The notes beneath the pieces are model-generated. The model saw only the letters and a program-made list of their open reading frames with translations. It was not told the DNA's origin and ran no database searches. A stretch of DNA of 64,000 nucleotides. Source: Jacaranda mimosifolia (lineage: Eukaryota; Streptophyta; Magnoliopsida; Lamiales; Bignoniaceae). The position numbers were made by a program, and so were the translations under genes. Of the stretch, positions 12,083 to 23,113 are shown piece after piece; position 1 is the first letter of the stretch, and each line of letters starts with the position of its first letter. The stretch spans positions 4,217,001 to 4,281,000 of the forward strand of contig CM032123.1 of the NCBI GenBank assembly GCA_018894105.1. The letters are read 5' to 3'.

Positions 12083-15000
12083 TCAGAACACGAACATGAA
12101 ACCCAGTACTTGAAAAAACCCAACCATGATACAAGAGCACAACAAAGACTTGAACCCATCGCTAGTACTAGGTTGCTCCGACAGTTCGGTGGCTATAAAC
12201 ACTTCCATGGCATTGAGCAAGGGAGGCAACGTCGACCCATTAACCGGAGAAATAGTAACGTTGGATGTGCCCTGAATCGATACAGGGTAAATCGTCACTA
12301 CTTCACCCGACACCCATTTCTCAAATTTAACATTTCCCTTCAGGACATTATCGATGTAAATGTCGACATTCCTGGTGGCGTTTCGAGGCCTGAACCCATC
12401 CACGTCGAGGTTTTGGTAAAAATATAGTACTATCTAAGCGGACTGCGGTGTGTCGGTAGGGTAACTGACCTGTACATAAATTGATTGTGAAACGTTTTGG
12501 GAAGATATTGCTGTGTTAACGACGGAATTAGGAAGGTAGTTTTCGTAAAATGTCCCGGTGCAGTAGAGGGCTTCGAAGGTCAAATTTGTGTAGCCAGGCA
12601 GTGATTGTGGCATCCAATATCTGTTCTGCTGTTCTTCGCAAGTGTCCTCCCTGCCAGACCATGGCCTGCAATAATCAATTATTAAAAAAAAAAAGAAAAA
12701 AAAAGGGGATACGGTTAATTACTTAAGAAAGAAATTTTATTATTAACGTTGTGTAATTTATATATTTTTTTGGTATTTTTATATTAAATAGTAAGATCAT
12801 GTGACGTTAGTATAAAATGAATTTTAATACTGGGTTGACGTGATTCTTTTGCTCTGAAAATAAAGTGTAGGAAAGAATTTTCTTTACCAATGTTCTAAAT
12901 TGGAAGAAACATTATCACGGTATGATGATATTGGCATTTCATTTTATAATATAATTATATTCTCATCCAATAAATTGCAATCCACTCAAATATATATTAC
13001 TACTAAGAATGCAATAGAGTCAAGTCGAAATTGGGAGAAAATTTTCAACTCAAGCTCAAAATATAGTCGAGTTCGTGAAAAACTCAAACTCAACTCAGCT
13101 CAATTAAACTCAAATTATTAATTGAGCTGTAAACAGCCGTGAGCTCAAGTTCGAACTCGAAAATAGAATAATAGTAATATAATATATATTTATTAATAAA
13201 ATAAAAAATAATATTTAATTATATTTCGTCTCGTGAACCTCGAATTTAGATACAAACTGCTTAAAACTGAATAGAAATTATAAAAATCAAGCTCAAAATA
13301 GCTCAAACTCAATTTGAAAGCCGACTTGATTTATTTACACACTTACTCTAGCAGATGTCATAATGTCACAAAATTCATAAAACTATTATACCTCTACCAC
13401 AAACAATAATTATAATTTTCCAAGAACTGGTAATTAAAGAAACTAAAACAAAACACAAAAATACTTGCTCGACGACTTTGTCGTAGCCCCCGAAATTAAG
13501 CCTGCTCACAAGATGATAAGCCGTCCCATTTCTCACCATTCCATAGACAGGCCTCCCGGCAAAAGAGTCCAAATACGTTGCTTCGAGAGAAGAAATAAGC
13601 GGACGGCTGCCGTCTTTAGTTCCGTTCAGACACACATCAATAAAAGCATTCCTCGGCTGATAAATAAGCTCGTAGAAAATTGGCCGATCGCCGGCCGAGG
13701 ATGTGTTGACAGTCGCCCACAACTGGCCGCCGAGCAAAAGATCGAAAACCGGCGGCTCTGATAAGCCGTCGTAGTTTCTGTAGTAAAACCCGGCGCGGAA
13801 TATGTAGTTCCGGTGCTGTTGTCTAGTCCCAGTGTGTAACAATGTTTTTGTCCTTGTGGGAAGTATCGTAAAGTCGTCATGAATTGAGGGACGACATTAT
13901 TAGTACTGTTGATTTGCTTGGCGTTGCCTGAATCGGTGAAAAGGCTGTCGGGGTACCATGTTTGGTTATTGTAGTCTTGAACTGCATCGCCGGTCAGTCC
14001 GCAGTCTATACGGAGAACAAGGTTTCTTGTGACTGCAAAATTGAGGGTGGATTATTCTTGAGTTAGTTGGAGCATGATGGTTTCTCTATGATCTTTTTAA
14101 GTAAAAGAGTAGTAAATGCATGGACAATAGGGGTACAAATAAGTCGAATTTGAAAAAGTTTGAATTCGAGCTTTGTGTATTAAAATTATTTGTAGTCGGT
14201 ATATAATATTAATATTTTTTATTTTATTAAATTAATATATTATGTTATTATTTTATTTTGAAGTCGAATTTGGATTTAAATTTGATCTCAACATCCAGCT
14301 TCCAATGATTCCGAAGTACTCATCTAAAAAATTGAATTTAATTCATGATCTGAGTTCACGTTTTCATTATTCGAATTTGAGATCAAAAAATTAGGTTCAT
14401 CGAATTTGAACTCAAAATTTTTATTGAATTAGGCTTCATCCGGCTCAATTTGACTCAAATACAACCCTAAATGGAATAAATTCTTTATTTTGAGGGCAAC
14501 TTAACTCGATGAAAGCTCGTACTCAACTCAACCTTTTCGAGATCAAGCCAAAAGAGCTTGAGCTCGTCAGTCAAATGAGTTGAGCCAAGTTCAGTAGTAT
14601 TTGATCAGCTCAAAAAGCACGCGAGTCTAAACAAATTAAACTTTTTTATTATATATATGTATATATATAATTACAGTTTAGACCCATATAAAAAGGTTCA
14701 TAAAGACAATATTAATAACAATTTATTTTTTATTTCTAAGAAAATAACAAAATTATTTGAAAATTTTTTAGTCTAAATGATGTTGAGCTAATTTAAATCT
14801 ATACAAACTCGAGCTCATCCGAGCTTTGTACAAATCGAGCTCTTTTACTTTCCTATAACGAGCCTTTGTCTATTCAACAAGTCAAGTTTGAACCTGCTAA
14901 ATTCGAACTAAACTCAACTCATTTACACCCCTAACCAATAACTCATCCCAATCAATAATTCAATAAAATATATGTGTGCTAATAAAATGCATTAATATAT

Positions 15001-15201
15001 TTTCACAATAATCACTCAAAGTAAAAATAATATCTTTCTAATAAATTTAACTTCATTCACACAATCCATCACATCAGTTATAGCTTTCATCTCATTGGAA
15101 AAATAAACAACCCTATATATAAGAGTATACTTACAAAGATATGAAGCTGCATGGGCTCGAAATGCCAAGATAAGAAGTAGAGTTACTGTCAATTTTTCCA
15201 T
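12083..15201 (-). pseudogene. malectin-like receptor ectodomain gene, truncated and broken
   Basis: Read from the minus strand. Exon 1 (15201-15135) encodes a signal peptide, MEKLTVTLLLILAFRAHAA, and ends at a GTAAGT donor. After a 1.1-kb intron, exon 2 (14032-13465) gives LRIDCGLTGDAVQDYNNQTW, the start of a Malectin_like domain as in plant LRR and FERONIA-type receptor kinases, then KHCYTL, FRAGFYYRNYDGL, PVFDLLLGGQLWATVN and ISSLEATYLD. Exon 3 starts near 12665 (NRYWMPQSLPG, NSVVNTAISSQNVSQSIYV) and ends with STLPPLLNAMEVFIATEL. Breaks: a frameshift in exon 2 between KHCYTL and FRAG (about 13820-13850), an in-frame TAG near 12435, and a phase mismatch between exons 2 and 3. No LRR or kinase follows; the frame ends at 12083 in a short hydrophobic tail. 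Most likely the decayed 5' part of a receptor-like kinase gene. Confidence 0.8.
14128..14933. mobile_element. hAT-like MITE in intron 1 of the malectin pseudogene
   Basis: Ends TAGGGGTACAAATAAGTCG (left) and the complement of ACTCATTTACACCCCTA (right) form imperfect inverted repeats of the TAGGGGTG type seen in many plant hAT MITEs. The body is rich in CTCAA/GAGCTC motifs. Flanking eight-base sequences match only weakly, so the duplication has decayed. A shorter relative may lie at about 13020-13350 in intron 2. Confidence 0.6.
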
Positions 15202-17114
15202 TCTACACATTGATAAAAGGGGCCAAGACAAGATGTATCCAACAAGTCAAAGGAATTTTTGAAGTAAATGAGGAAATTAAGGATTGCACATTTTCTCTTA
15301 TGGGGTGGCATTAAATTTATATGATTTGTATGAAAAGAAAGTATCATCCAAACATCCAAATTTAAGCATCATCGCCCATGGTAAAAAATTTGCTGAGAAT
15401 ATGTGTGATGTTTCCAATACATTCTTCAGTTAAAAGATACAAAGGGTTTTTGGTCAAATTTATCTAAAATATTTTATAAATTTTTATGTTTTATAAGATA
15501 TTTTTGAAGCTTATAAGATGTCATATCTTAAAAAATAAGTTCTTGCAGTGTTATAATAAAAAAGATTTTGAAGCATATAAGATGTTAGTAATAACTATTT
15601 TATAATTAGTATGATTAAAACTATAGGAGTTCGTTAAAATTTTAAAAATAAATTAGGAACTCCTTACTTTTTTAAGTTTTATAAGATTATATCATCTTAT
15701 TTTGAGAGCTAATTTATAAAAAATAAAAAAAATTATTAAATATTTTCTGATAACTTATAAGCTCCTATAGATATCTTAGAAAATGTTTTGATAAGTTTGT
15801 AAGTTCATGATTACCCAGGCACTCTCTTATAGTCTATGTTTTTTTCCATCTTGGACCTCGGAGGAAAATATATATGGTAAAAAGGGAGTATTTTTCTCCA
15901 CTTAGTATTGAAGAAAATAGTGAATATATAACTGTATTTATAATAAATTGATTTTTTTTAAATAATAATAAAGCACAATAATTAAGGGTATAAAATGAAA
16001 AATCAATACATAATTTGTCTTGAAATGTGTAAACGAACATGTAAGAAAGAATTTTACCATTTCAGATAAATTAAAAAGTACAATAATTACAAAAACCATG
16101 TCAAAATTCTCATACAAATCCTACACCCATGATGTCACCATTTTCATTAAAACAAATTATTTCAATTATGGTTAGATGTCATAGTTTTTAGAGTGACCAA
16201 TTGACACGGTTGATCTGATTACAAATTAATTATAATGTTCTAAATTATAAATAATTACATTATTTATACCTATGTTTTATTTTTTGAACTTTTAATTGTA
16301 TTTTCTTTATAAAGACCCTTAAGAATATTCTCATAGTTATTTCCTCCCAAGTATGAAAGCAACTTATTCTAAGGCAAACAAGTCAACCACCGATCGCCAA
16401 TAATTTTGCATTTTCCCATGGCAGGACAAACTCTATGAAAATTAATCTTTATTCTTTTCCTCCATTCCTATTTTCTTGACGTTGTATGTATGTTAAGAAG
16501 AATTTTCTTTTATTTATTTCTATTCAATAAATTTACAAATACAACTTGGAATTATACTTTAAACATGTATCAATTGATTTTAATATATATAGATATAGAT
16601 ATATTGATACAGTTTGAATTTAAATTTTAGAATTTACTTAGTTAAAAATTAATAGTGTGCAAGTAAATATAGCGGATCTTCAATTTTTAAATACGCGTAT
16701 TTAAAATTTGCTCGAGTAAAAGGTGTTTAGATTTTTTTATTGTTATTAATAATGGTATTTAAAATATTAAAATTTAAGTGCTCCATATTGAACTGTTGCT
16801 CTTTATTATTTTACTAATATATCCCTAAGGCATATTATTTATATATCATATGTGTTTGTATAAGATTTGGAAGGAACAACACCTTGGTGAATCTACAATA
16901 CAAACTGATTAGGATCATTGTGGTTTTTTAGTAATAATTTCTAACTTTTAAGTTAGTAAATGCAACAGGAGGTGGATACAAAATATTTTGATATTAAATG
17001 TCAAAGTGTAAATATACGTTGAATATTTAATAAAATTATATTTTCTTGTATTTATAGGTGGTGTTATTTGGACGAATATTTTAGTTGATGTAGTTCGATT
17101 TGAATTATTGTATT
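15202..17114. other. intergenic, AT-rich
   Basis: No gene. A degenerate Harbinger-like MITE (GGTTTTTGGTCAAA... to ...ACCCAGGCACTCTC) probably spans about 15430-15830. Confidence 0.45.
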
Positions 17115-17234
17115 TGCTAAAGAATGGACATTGGGTCTAACTCAACCCCAAAAGCTAGCTCATGAGGTGAGAATTGTCCAAGACCATATATAGATACCAC
17201 AGTTTATTTATTTTACCGATGTGGGATACTAACC
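17115..17234 (-). repeat. 3' LTR of TRIM
   Basis: 120 bp, starting (minus strand) with TTAGTATCCCACATCGG and ending at the GTATT duplication. It differs from its partner at only a handful of sites, suggesting fairly recent insertion. Confidence 0.9.
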
Positions 17235-17342
17235 CCCCTCGCACACGCCGAGGAATGAACATCTGGAGCGTGGAATGACATGAAATGGGTGATCCAACAA
17301 CATTGGCTAATCCAACATCAGGATTGGGTAGCTCTGATACCA

Positions 17343-17462
17343 TGTTAAAGAATTGACCTTAGGCCTAACTCAACCCCAAAAGCTAGCTCATGAGGTGAGG
17401 ATTGTCCAAGACCATATATAGAGACCACAGTTTATTTATTTCACCGATGTGGGACACTAACA
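17343..17462 (-). repeat. 5' LTR of TRIM
   Basis: 120 bp; minus-strand ends TGTTAGTGTCCCACATCGG and TTCTTTAACA. It directly abuts the primer-binding site. Confidence 0.9.
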
Positions 17463-17980
17463 GTATTAATCAAATAGACTGGATTTTATTTATTTAGGTG
17501 AGATTATGGATTTTTAAGCATAATTTTTAAATTTCTCAACAACTTTTTGATAACACAACGTCAATATTATTTCGAGAATGTTTTTGAGAAATTTGTCTCC
17601 GTTGATTATTTTCAGGTCCTATAGTTGGGCATGAATATATTATGAAATGATAATATATATATATATATATATACCTATTTTAGATTATTTTGAATCTATA
17701 TCAGTTTGCATTACAAGATAAATACAAAACGGTTTGCTAATTAGGTTCAATGATCTTTCCATCACCACCATGGACTCTATTTTTCTTTTCCTTGTTAATT
17801 TGATTGGAATTTAAAAAGAAAATTTAGAATTTTAATAATATTATTCTTAAGAGAGTTAGAATATATATCGGTTATTATTTTAAGTAAAAATAAATCCCAA
17901 AAATATTTTAAAAGTAAAATTATAGTTTAAAATGTTCCAAAATAAAAAAATAAGACACTTTTTTTATAAAAAAAAAAAAA
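17463..17980. other. intergenic
   Basis: AT-rich; a (TA)n run near 17655-17675. Nothing else recognised. Confidence 0.5.
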
Positions 17981-18096
17981 TTACACATGCACACTCACGT
18001 TAAGGGTTCATTAGGATTCAAATCTCAATCCTGACACTCGAATCTGTAAAGGTGATGCCATTAAATCAATTCGCTTCAAAAAAAAAAAAAAAAAAA
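17981..18096 (+). repeat. SINE-like retroposed fragment with poly-A
   Basis: A short body containing GGATTCAAATCTCAATCC (box B-like) and GGTGATGCCATTAAATC ends in an 18-base A run (18079-18096). It looks tRNA-derived; no target duplication was found by eye. Confidence 0.4.
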
Positions 18097-18510
18097 TTAA
18101 ACATGTCTCACGCTTAAATATACTGCTATTAGTTTTTAAGGGAAAAAAATGAAAATTCTTATTAAACAGCTAAGCAAGCCAAAATAAAACAATTTGATGA
18201 GTACTCGGAGAATATTAGACAGAAAATGAAAAAACAAAGTACAATTATGAATTTAAGGCATGGTGGTACTAAATAACTAAACTATCCATTGGTCAAAAGA
18301 AGTTTGTCCTAAAGCATGAATTAGTGACTGTTAGGAGTATTAATAAACGGCATTTCCAATAATTGTAGGAATCAATTATGCGGTCCAATGAACATTGCTC
18401 CATAAAAAATAATAATAATACAAAAATAAAAAATAAATAAAAAACTACTTAAAAATTAGATAAAATACACACAGATAAATATTATTAGGTTTCCACGGTA
18501 TATATTGCAC

Positions 18511-18600
18511 AAACTGTGATTCAATAGCATAAGTCTCTCCTATTATATGGAAGATCAAGAATTCGAACTCGAATGGACTTTTTATGTGCACAAAATATGC
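18511..18600 (+). repeat. tRNA-type SINE copy 2 (head)
   Basis: Shares with 2847-2955 the string GCATAAGTCTCTC, a small inverted pair and AAGAATTCGAACTC (box B-like). The body and tail are degraded. Confidence 0.55.
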
Positions 18601-18889
18601 AGTTCGTAATTCAATTTATTTGATTCGATTTCAATCATAGGTACTATTGATTTGTTGAAAAAAAAAAAAATTTGTCTTTATTTGTTCTAAAAAAAATGAT
18701 ATATATTACACGTTGCTGCTATCAAATTGCACACGATTAGTACTTTTAAAATGCATTAAGTGCTATAAAGTAGGAAATAAAATAGTACTAATCTAACCCA
18801 CAATCTACTCCAAAACAATCCCTTATGGGGCAAATTTTGAGTCAATAAATTCATTTTGGAACAGTTTCCTCTTTTTGTATTTTGTACTC

Positions 18890-19117
18890 ACTTTTTTTTT
18901 TTTAAAGAGGATCATTTACAACAAGTCTATAGATACAATTATCAAATCAAGAATATCAGTCTTACAATAAATCAATAGAATACAAATATTAAATCAAAGA
19001 AGATAGAAGTACAAACTCCACAAGATTACAACCAAGAGGCACAGTGCAAACAAAGCGCCCATTCGGATAAAAGACGAGACCTCCCACATAATATGGGAGA
19101 CTTGATGCCACTGGACA
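18890..19117 (-). repeat. SINE copy 3 with poly-A tail
   Basis: On the minus strand: head GTCCAGTGGCATCAAGTCTC with a CCCATATTATGTGGG hairpin, body of about 180 bp, then a 12-base A tail (complement of T run near 18892-18903). The head resembles the copies at 2847 and 18511; the body is longer and appears to be the fullest copy here. Confidence 0.55.
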
Positions 19118-20302
19118 TATTTTGTACTCACATTGGAATGGATTATTAGGCTTTGATTCTTTGTAATCTCACACCTAAAATTATTGTTTTTAAATATATA
19201 ATATCAATAATTAAAATTTACTAATTAATTAAATAATATTTTATTTTTTCATCTTGTTAATATATCCGATGAGACTCACATTAAATTTAACAATAAATTT
19301 CATAGTTCATTAACTCACTAACTAGTTAGTTCTTTTATTATTTTCCCATGATAATGGGACCCGCCTCAAATTTAACAATAATTTTCTTATCTTAACATCA
19401 TTGACTTACTAGATATAAAGAAAAAAAAATGGGATCCATAATAAATTAAAAACAATTATTAATATTAATATATTAAAATATTATTTTTAATTCACATTTT
19501 TCTGAAATTCCTAAAGTACTAATCTGGTGATGTTTTCATTTTTATATGTAAAACAATAATAAAATAAAAATACATTTAAAAATAATGTAAATATTAAAAA
19601 AATAAAAATACAGTCAGTTCAGCCCTAATTTTTCCCAACCTAACCCCAACAAGTAGTCTATTTATGCGCTATTTGTGTGCCTATATTTTATTAATTTTAT
19701 TTATGTGATGTATTTGGTCCTATCATTCTTTTATTGCCCCCCGAATTCAATTTAAACACTGCCATCTTTTCACATCTTACACGAACATATTATTTAATTT
19801 TCTTTTAAATAATTTTTCGTCCTGACCTATTTTATTACCGTATCCAATGGAAAGTGCCGAAATGATCCTACGCTCCATAATGAGAAGATTTTATATCAAC
19901 GGCTCAAGCGGCTCCATGTTGACGGAAAAGCTAAGGCCCCGTTTGTTTTTATTTTTAAATTTATTTTCACTTATTTTTTATTATTTTAAAATAAATTATC
20001 AACAACTTCTCGTCATTTTCATCAAAATCTCAATTTATTTTTAACTCAAAATATATTTCTCAATAACTTATATATCTTCACTCTTTATTTTTCATTATTA
20101 TCAATTTACTAAATTCTACATAATTATTACTTTTCATATAACATATTTAAATACTAATTTATTTTTCACTCATCTTTTTTTAATTATCTTTTCAAATATT
20201 AAAAACATTAAAAATAAAAAAATAAAAATATAACCTAACGACCGTTAATTTTTCTTGGAGGGAAAATATGACTAGTTTATTTGGTTATTATTCCATGACT
20301 TA
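19118..20302. other. intergenic with a MITE-like stretch
   Basis: AT-rich. About 19930-20240 has ends resembling the GGCCCCGTTTGTTTTTATTT MITE type. No gene. Confidence 0.4.
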
Positions 20303-20852
20303 CAGCCAGTTTGGCTGTGTTTTTATTTTTTATTTTTATTTTTAAAATTTGAAAAGTTAGTTATAGTAAATGAGTTGAAAATATATTTGTATTTGAATGG
20401 TATGTTGGGAAAGTAATGATTATATAGGGGGTTAAGTAGGTTGCAGGTGAAGATAGATAATAATAATGAAAAAGAGAGAAAAGATATATAAGTTATGGGA
20501 TTTTTACAAATAACCCTCATGTGTTAAGAAAAATAGGCAAATTACGCTCCTGTGAAATTTTTTTTTTCAAAGAACACACTCATATTTTAAAAAATCATGC
20601 AACAAACCCCCTTGAGAGCGTAGGTGTAACACACCCGCCTGTGCATGCATTTGGGTTTAAATTTTTGTATATAAAAAGACAATTATGTCTTTATTCATCA
20701 ACCGTTGGATCTTCTTTTAAAAAATCAACGATTTAAATTAAATCATATTTTATATTTTTTTAAAATTATAATATATATAAAATATAATATATTATCATAT
20801 AATGTGTGTATATATTATATGAAAGTGTATATATATACAATTATATATATAA

Positions 20853-21075
20853 ATGACTACCGACCCCACCAGGCAGCCTCCACCGCGCGGTCGACAGCCA
20901 CTGCCGATACTTGCAATAATAAAAAATAAAAATCAAAACATATGGTGGCCGTCGACCGCCATGGCTACATTGGCCACAGCGACCAGTGACCGGATCTGGC
21001 CATATTACTATCTGGCCACAATGTTGCCATGGCAGCTCGTAAGGGTAAGCGTTGGGGAGATGGGGTAGGTGGGGG
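20853..21075 (+). other. GC-rich island inside the MULE, possible captured gene fragment
   Basis: About 220 bp far richer in G and C than its surroundings (CACCGCGCGGTCGAC and similar). Two overlapping frames exist, neither with a known motif. Pack-MULEs are known to carry GC-rich host fragments; the donor is not recognised. Confidence 0.35.
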
Positions 21076-21474
21076 TAGAATTTTGTATTATTAAATAATT
21101 ATATATATTATCATATATGTATTATATTGAATATATTATTGTATATATTATCATATATATATGATAATAAATATATAAATATAAATATCTTATAAAAAAT
21201 AAATATAACTAAATAAATATATAATATCATATATACATGATAATAAATATATAAATATAACTATCTTATAATATATATATATGTGTGTGTGTGTGCATAA
21301 ATATATTATATATTTTCATAAATACATATAATATTTAATTTGAAATAAATAATTAGAAATAAAAAATATATAAATAAAAATTATTAAATTTTATAGATAA
21401 ATTTATATAAAGATGATGCTATTAAACAATTATATATATTATCATGTATAGGATAATAACATCATCTAAAATAA

Positions 21475-22085
21475 TAACATACCCTTCATATGATCCCAAT
21501 ATACATATTGATATACATATAGATCCACCAACTTTACATTTTAGGCATCCAGCGATCCTAATCTATTTGAAACTAGCTAGAATTCATTTACCCATAGATC
21601 ATTTTCTGCAGGCATAAGAGCTTTTTTCCTTTATGTTCGGCGGAAATCACATGTTATACCATATTTCCCGAAATAAATATCTGTGTTATGCTACAAGTCT
21701 AAGTTTCAAAAAAAAAAAAAGGGATGAGATTGGGTCCCCTCATATCTAAACAATCTTGTTTTTTTGAACATGAAGAAATAAAGAAGCTATTGCTATTGCC
21801 GGAAATACTAGGCCTACTAAAGGCACAAAAATAGAGGGAAAATTGAAAGTTGTCATAAAATTGGTACCTCGATTTACTATTTGTACTTGTTATGATTTTT
21901 TTTTAAATATCATATTTTATATTTATACTAATTGTAATTAAGAATTGTAATTATTATGAATTCGTAGTTATTATTAATTAATTCAATTTGAAAGTTCTTA
22001 TTAGAGATATAAGTATCTATATATCTAAGTGAGTACATAGAATAAGTCCAAAGAATGTGGAACTAAACAAATGGACTTATTCATC
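21475..22085 (-). other. nuclear copy of plastid DNA (psaI region)
   Basis: About 600 bp contain an intact psaI frame on the minus strand plus flanks that read like the psaI spacers of chloroplast genomes. Composition and sequence differ sharply from the AT-rich repeats on both sides. The insert separates two copies of an AT-rich MULE unit (ending near 21466, resuming near 22087). Confidence 0.85.
21746..21856 (-). CDS. psaI: psaI-like plastid reading frame (photosystem I subunit VIII) in nuclear insert
   Basis: 36 codons plus TAG, starting [15 protein letters not shown] and ending HVQKNKIV, the full length of chloroplast PsaI. The protein is a single-helix thylakoid subunit that helps dock PsaL in photosystem I. 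Here it lies in a nuclear transposon between eukaryotic repeats, with no nuclear promoter or transit-peptide exon visible, so it is almost certainly a silent organelle-derived copy. The intact frame suggests a young transfer or simply chance survival of a very short ORF. Confidence 0.85.
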   Translation of the reverse strand: MTTFNFPSIFVPLVGLVFPAIAIASLFLHVQKNKIV

Positions 22086-23113
22086 TACATGATAATAAAT
22101 ATATAAATATAACTATCTTATAATATATATATATGTATATAAATATATTATATATTTTCATAAATATATATAATATTTAATTTGAAATGAATAATTAGAA
22201 ATAAAAAAAGATATAAATAATTTTAAATAATTAGAAAAAAAAGATATAAATAAAAATTATTTAAATTTTATAGATAAATTTATATAAAGATGATGCTATT
22301 AAATAATTATATATATTATCATGTATAGGATAATAACATCATATATACTAATATATATATCTTATCAACAAAAATATATATGTATATAAATATATTATAT
22401 ATTTTAATAAATATGTATAATATTTAATTTTAAATGAATAATTAGAAACAAAAAAATATATAAATAAAATTTATTTAAATTTTATAGATAAATTTATATA
22501 TATGCTATATATGTATTTAAGTCCAAATAAAAAATATATTATATTTATGAAATTTAAATTTTATTTACTTTGGAATGAATTAATAGAAAGAAAGACTAAT
22601 ATAATTGATAAGATAAAAATTAAAGTGATTTTAATTTTATAAATAAATTTATATATGTATAAAATGAGAATATATGAAATAATGGAGGACGAGATAAATG
22701 AGAAATAAAAAGAAAAGAAAAGGGAAAAAAATGATAATAAAAGGTTATTTAAATTGAATTAAAAATATATTAAATGATTAAGGGTAAATTAATCTTTTCA
22801 TATTAAAATTATGTTAAATAGGCAGCAAATGAGAAGGGGGAGGTGGTGTGCATGGTTTTTTAAAACATAGAGAGGTATTTTGAAAATTTATTTTTTATAA
22901 AGGGGTATATTATCTATTTTTTAAAACATGCAGGGGTAAATTGCCATTAGCTCTATAGGTTATTGGAAGAAGATATGTAGATTATTAAAAAATATATTTT
23001 GAAATGAAAATGAGTTGGAATATTGGTAAAAATAATGATAAGTTGTTGATAATTCATTTTCAAATAGTAAAAATAATTGAAAACAAAAATAAAACATAAC
23101 CAAACTGGCCCAA

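Larger units (their letters stand above)
17115..17462 (-). mobile_element. complete TRIM (terminal-repeat retrotransposon in miniature)
   Basis: Two 120-bp direct repeats (17115-17234 and 17343-17462) surround a 108-bp interior. Next to the right repeat is AGCTCTGATACCA (17330-17342), complement of TGGTATCAGAGCT, the initiator-methionine tRNA primer-binding site. Next to the left repeat is a C-run (complement of GAGGGGGG), the polypurine tract. So the element reads on the minus strand. GTATT flanks both sides (17110-17114 and 17463-17467), a perfect 5-bp duplication. It has no coding capacity and would need enzymes in trans. Confidence 0.95.
21231..22505. repeat. three AT-rich unit copies within the MULE
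   Basis: The string ATATAATATTTAATTT followed by AATAATTAGAAA and TTTTATAGATAAATTTATATA recurs at about 21325-21415, 22160-22290 and 22410-22500. Copies 1 and 2 also share a ~55-bp tail ending GGATAATAACATCAT. Copies 1 and 2 are separated by the plastid insert. Confidence 0.75.
20497..22954. mobile_element. non-autonomous Mutator-like element carrying plastid DNA
   Basis: Inverted ends of about 60 bp: left GGGATTTTTACAAATAACCC then ATGTGTTAAGAAAAATAGG; right, in complement, AGCTAATGGCAATTTACCCC then ATGTTTTAAAAAATAG. The flanks ATAAGTTAT (20488-20496) and ATAGGTTAT (22955-22963) match at 8 of 9 bases, the duplication length of Mutator elements, and lie in a MITE whose uninterrupted relatives are present. 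The interior has a GC-rich island (20853-21075), about 0.6 kb of plastid DNA (21475-22085) and three copies of an AT-rich unit. No transposase is visible. Confidence 0.75.
20303..23111. mobile_element. MITE split by a nested Mutator-like element
   Basis: The left arm (20303-20496) starts ACAGCCAGTTTGGCTGTG and the right arm (22955-23111) ends with the complement of GGGCCAGTTTGGTTATG, giving inverted ends. Joining the arms reproduces the internal order of the intact relatives at 3886-4535 (AAGATATATAAGTTATTG...). Without the 2458-bp insert the MITE would be about 340 bp. Confidence 0.7.

Noticed and set aside
11888..12427. 179-codon + strand frame
   Set aside because: Most of it is antisense to the malectin-domain exon, whose minus-strand reading matches a known family.
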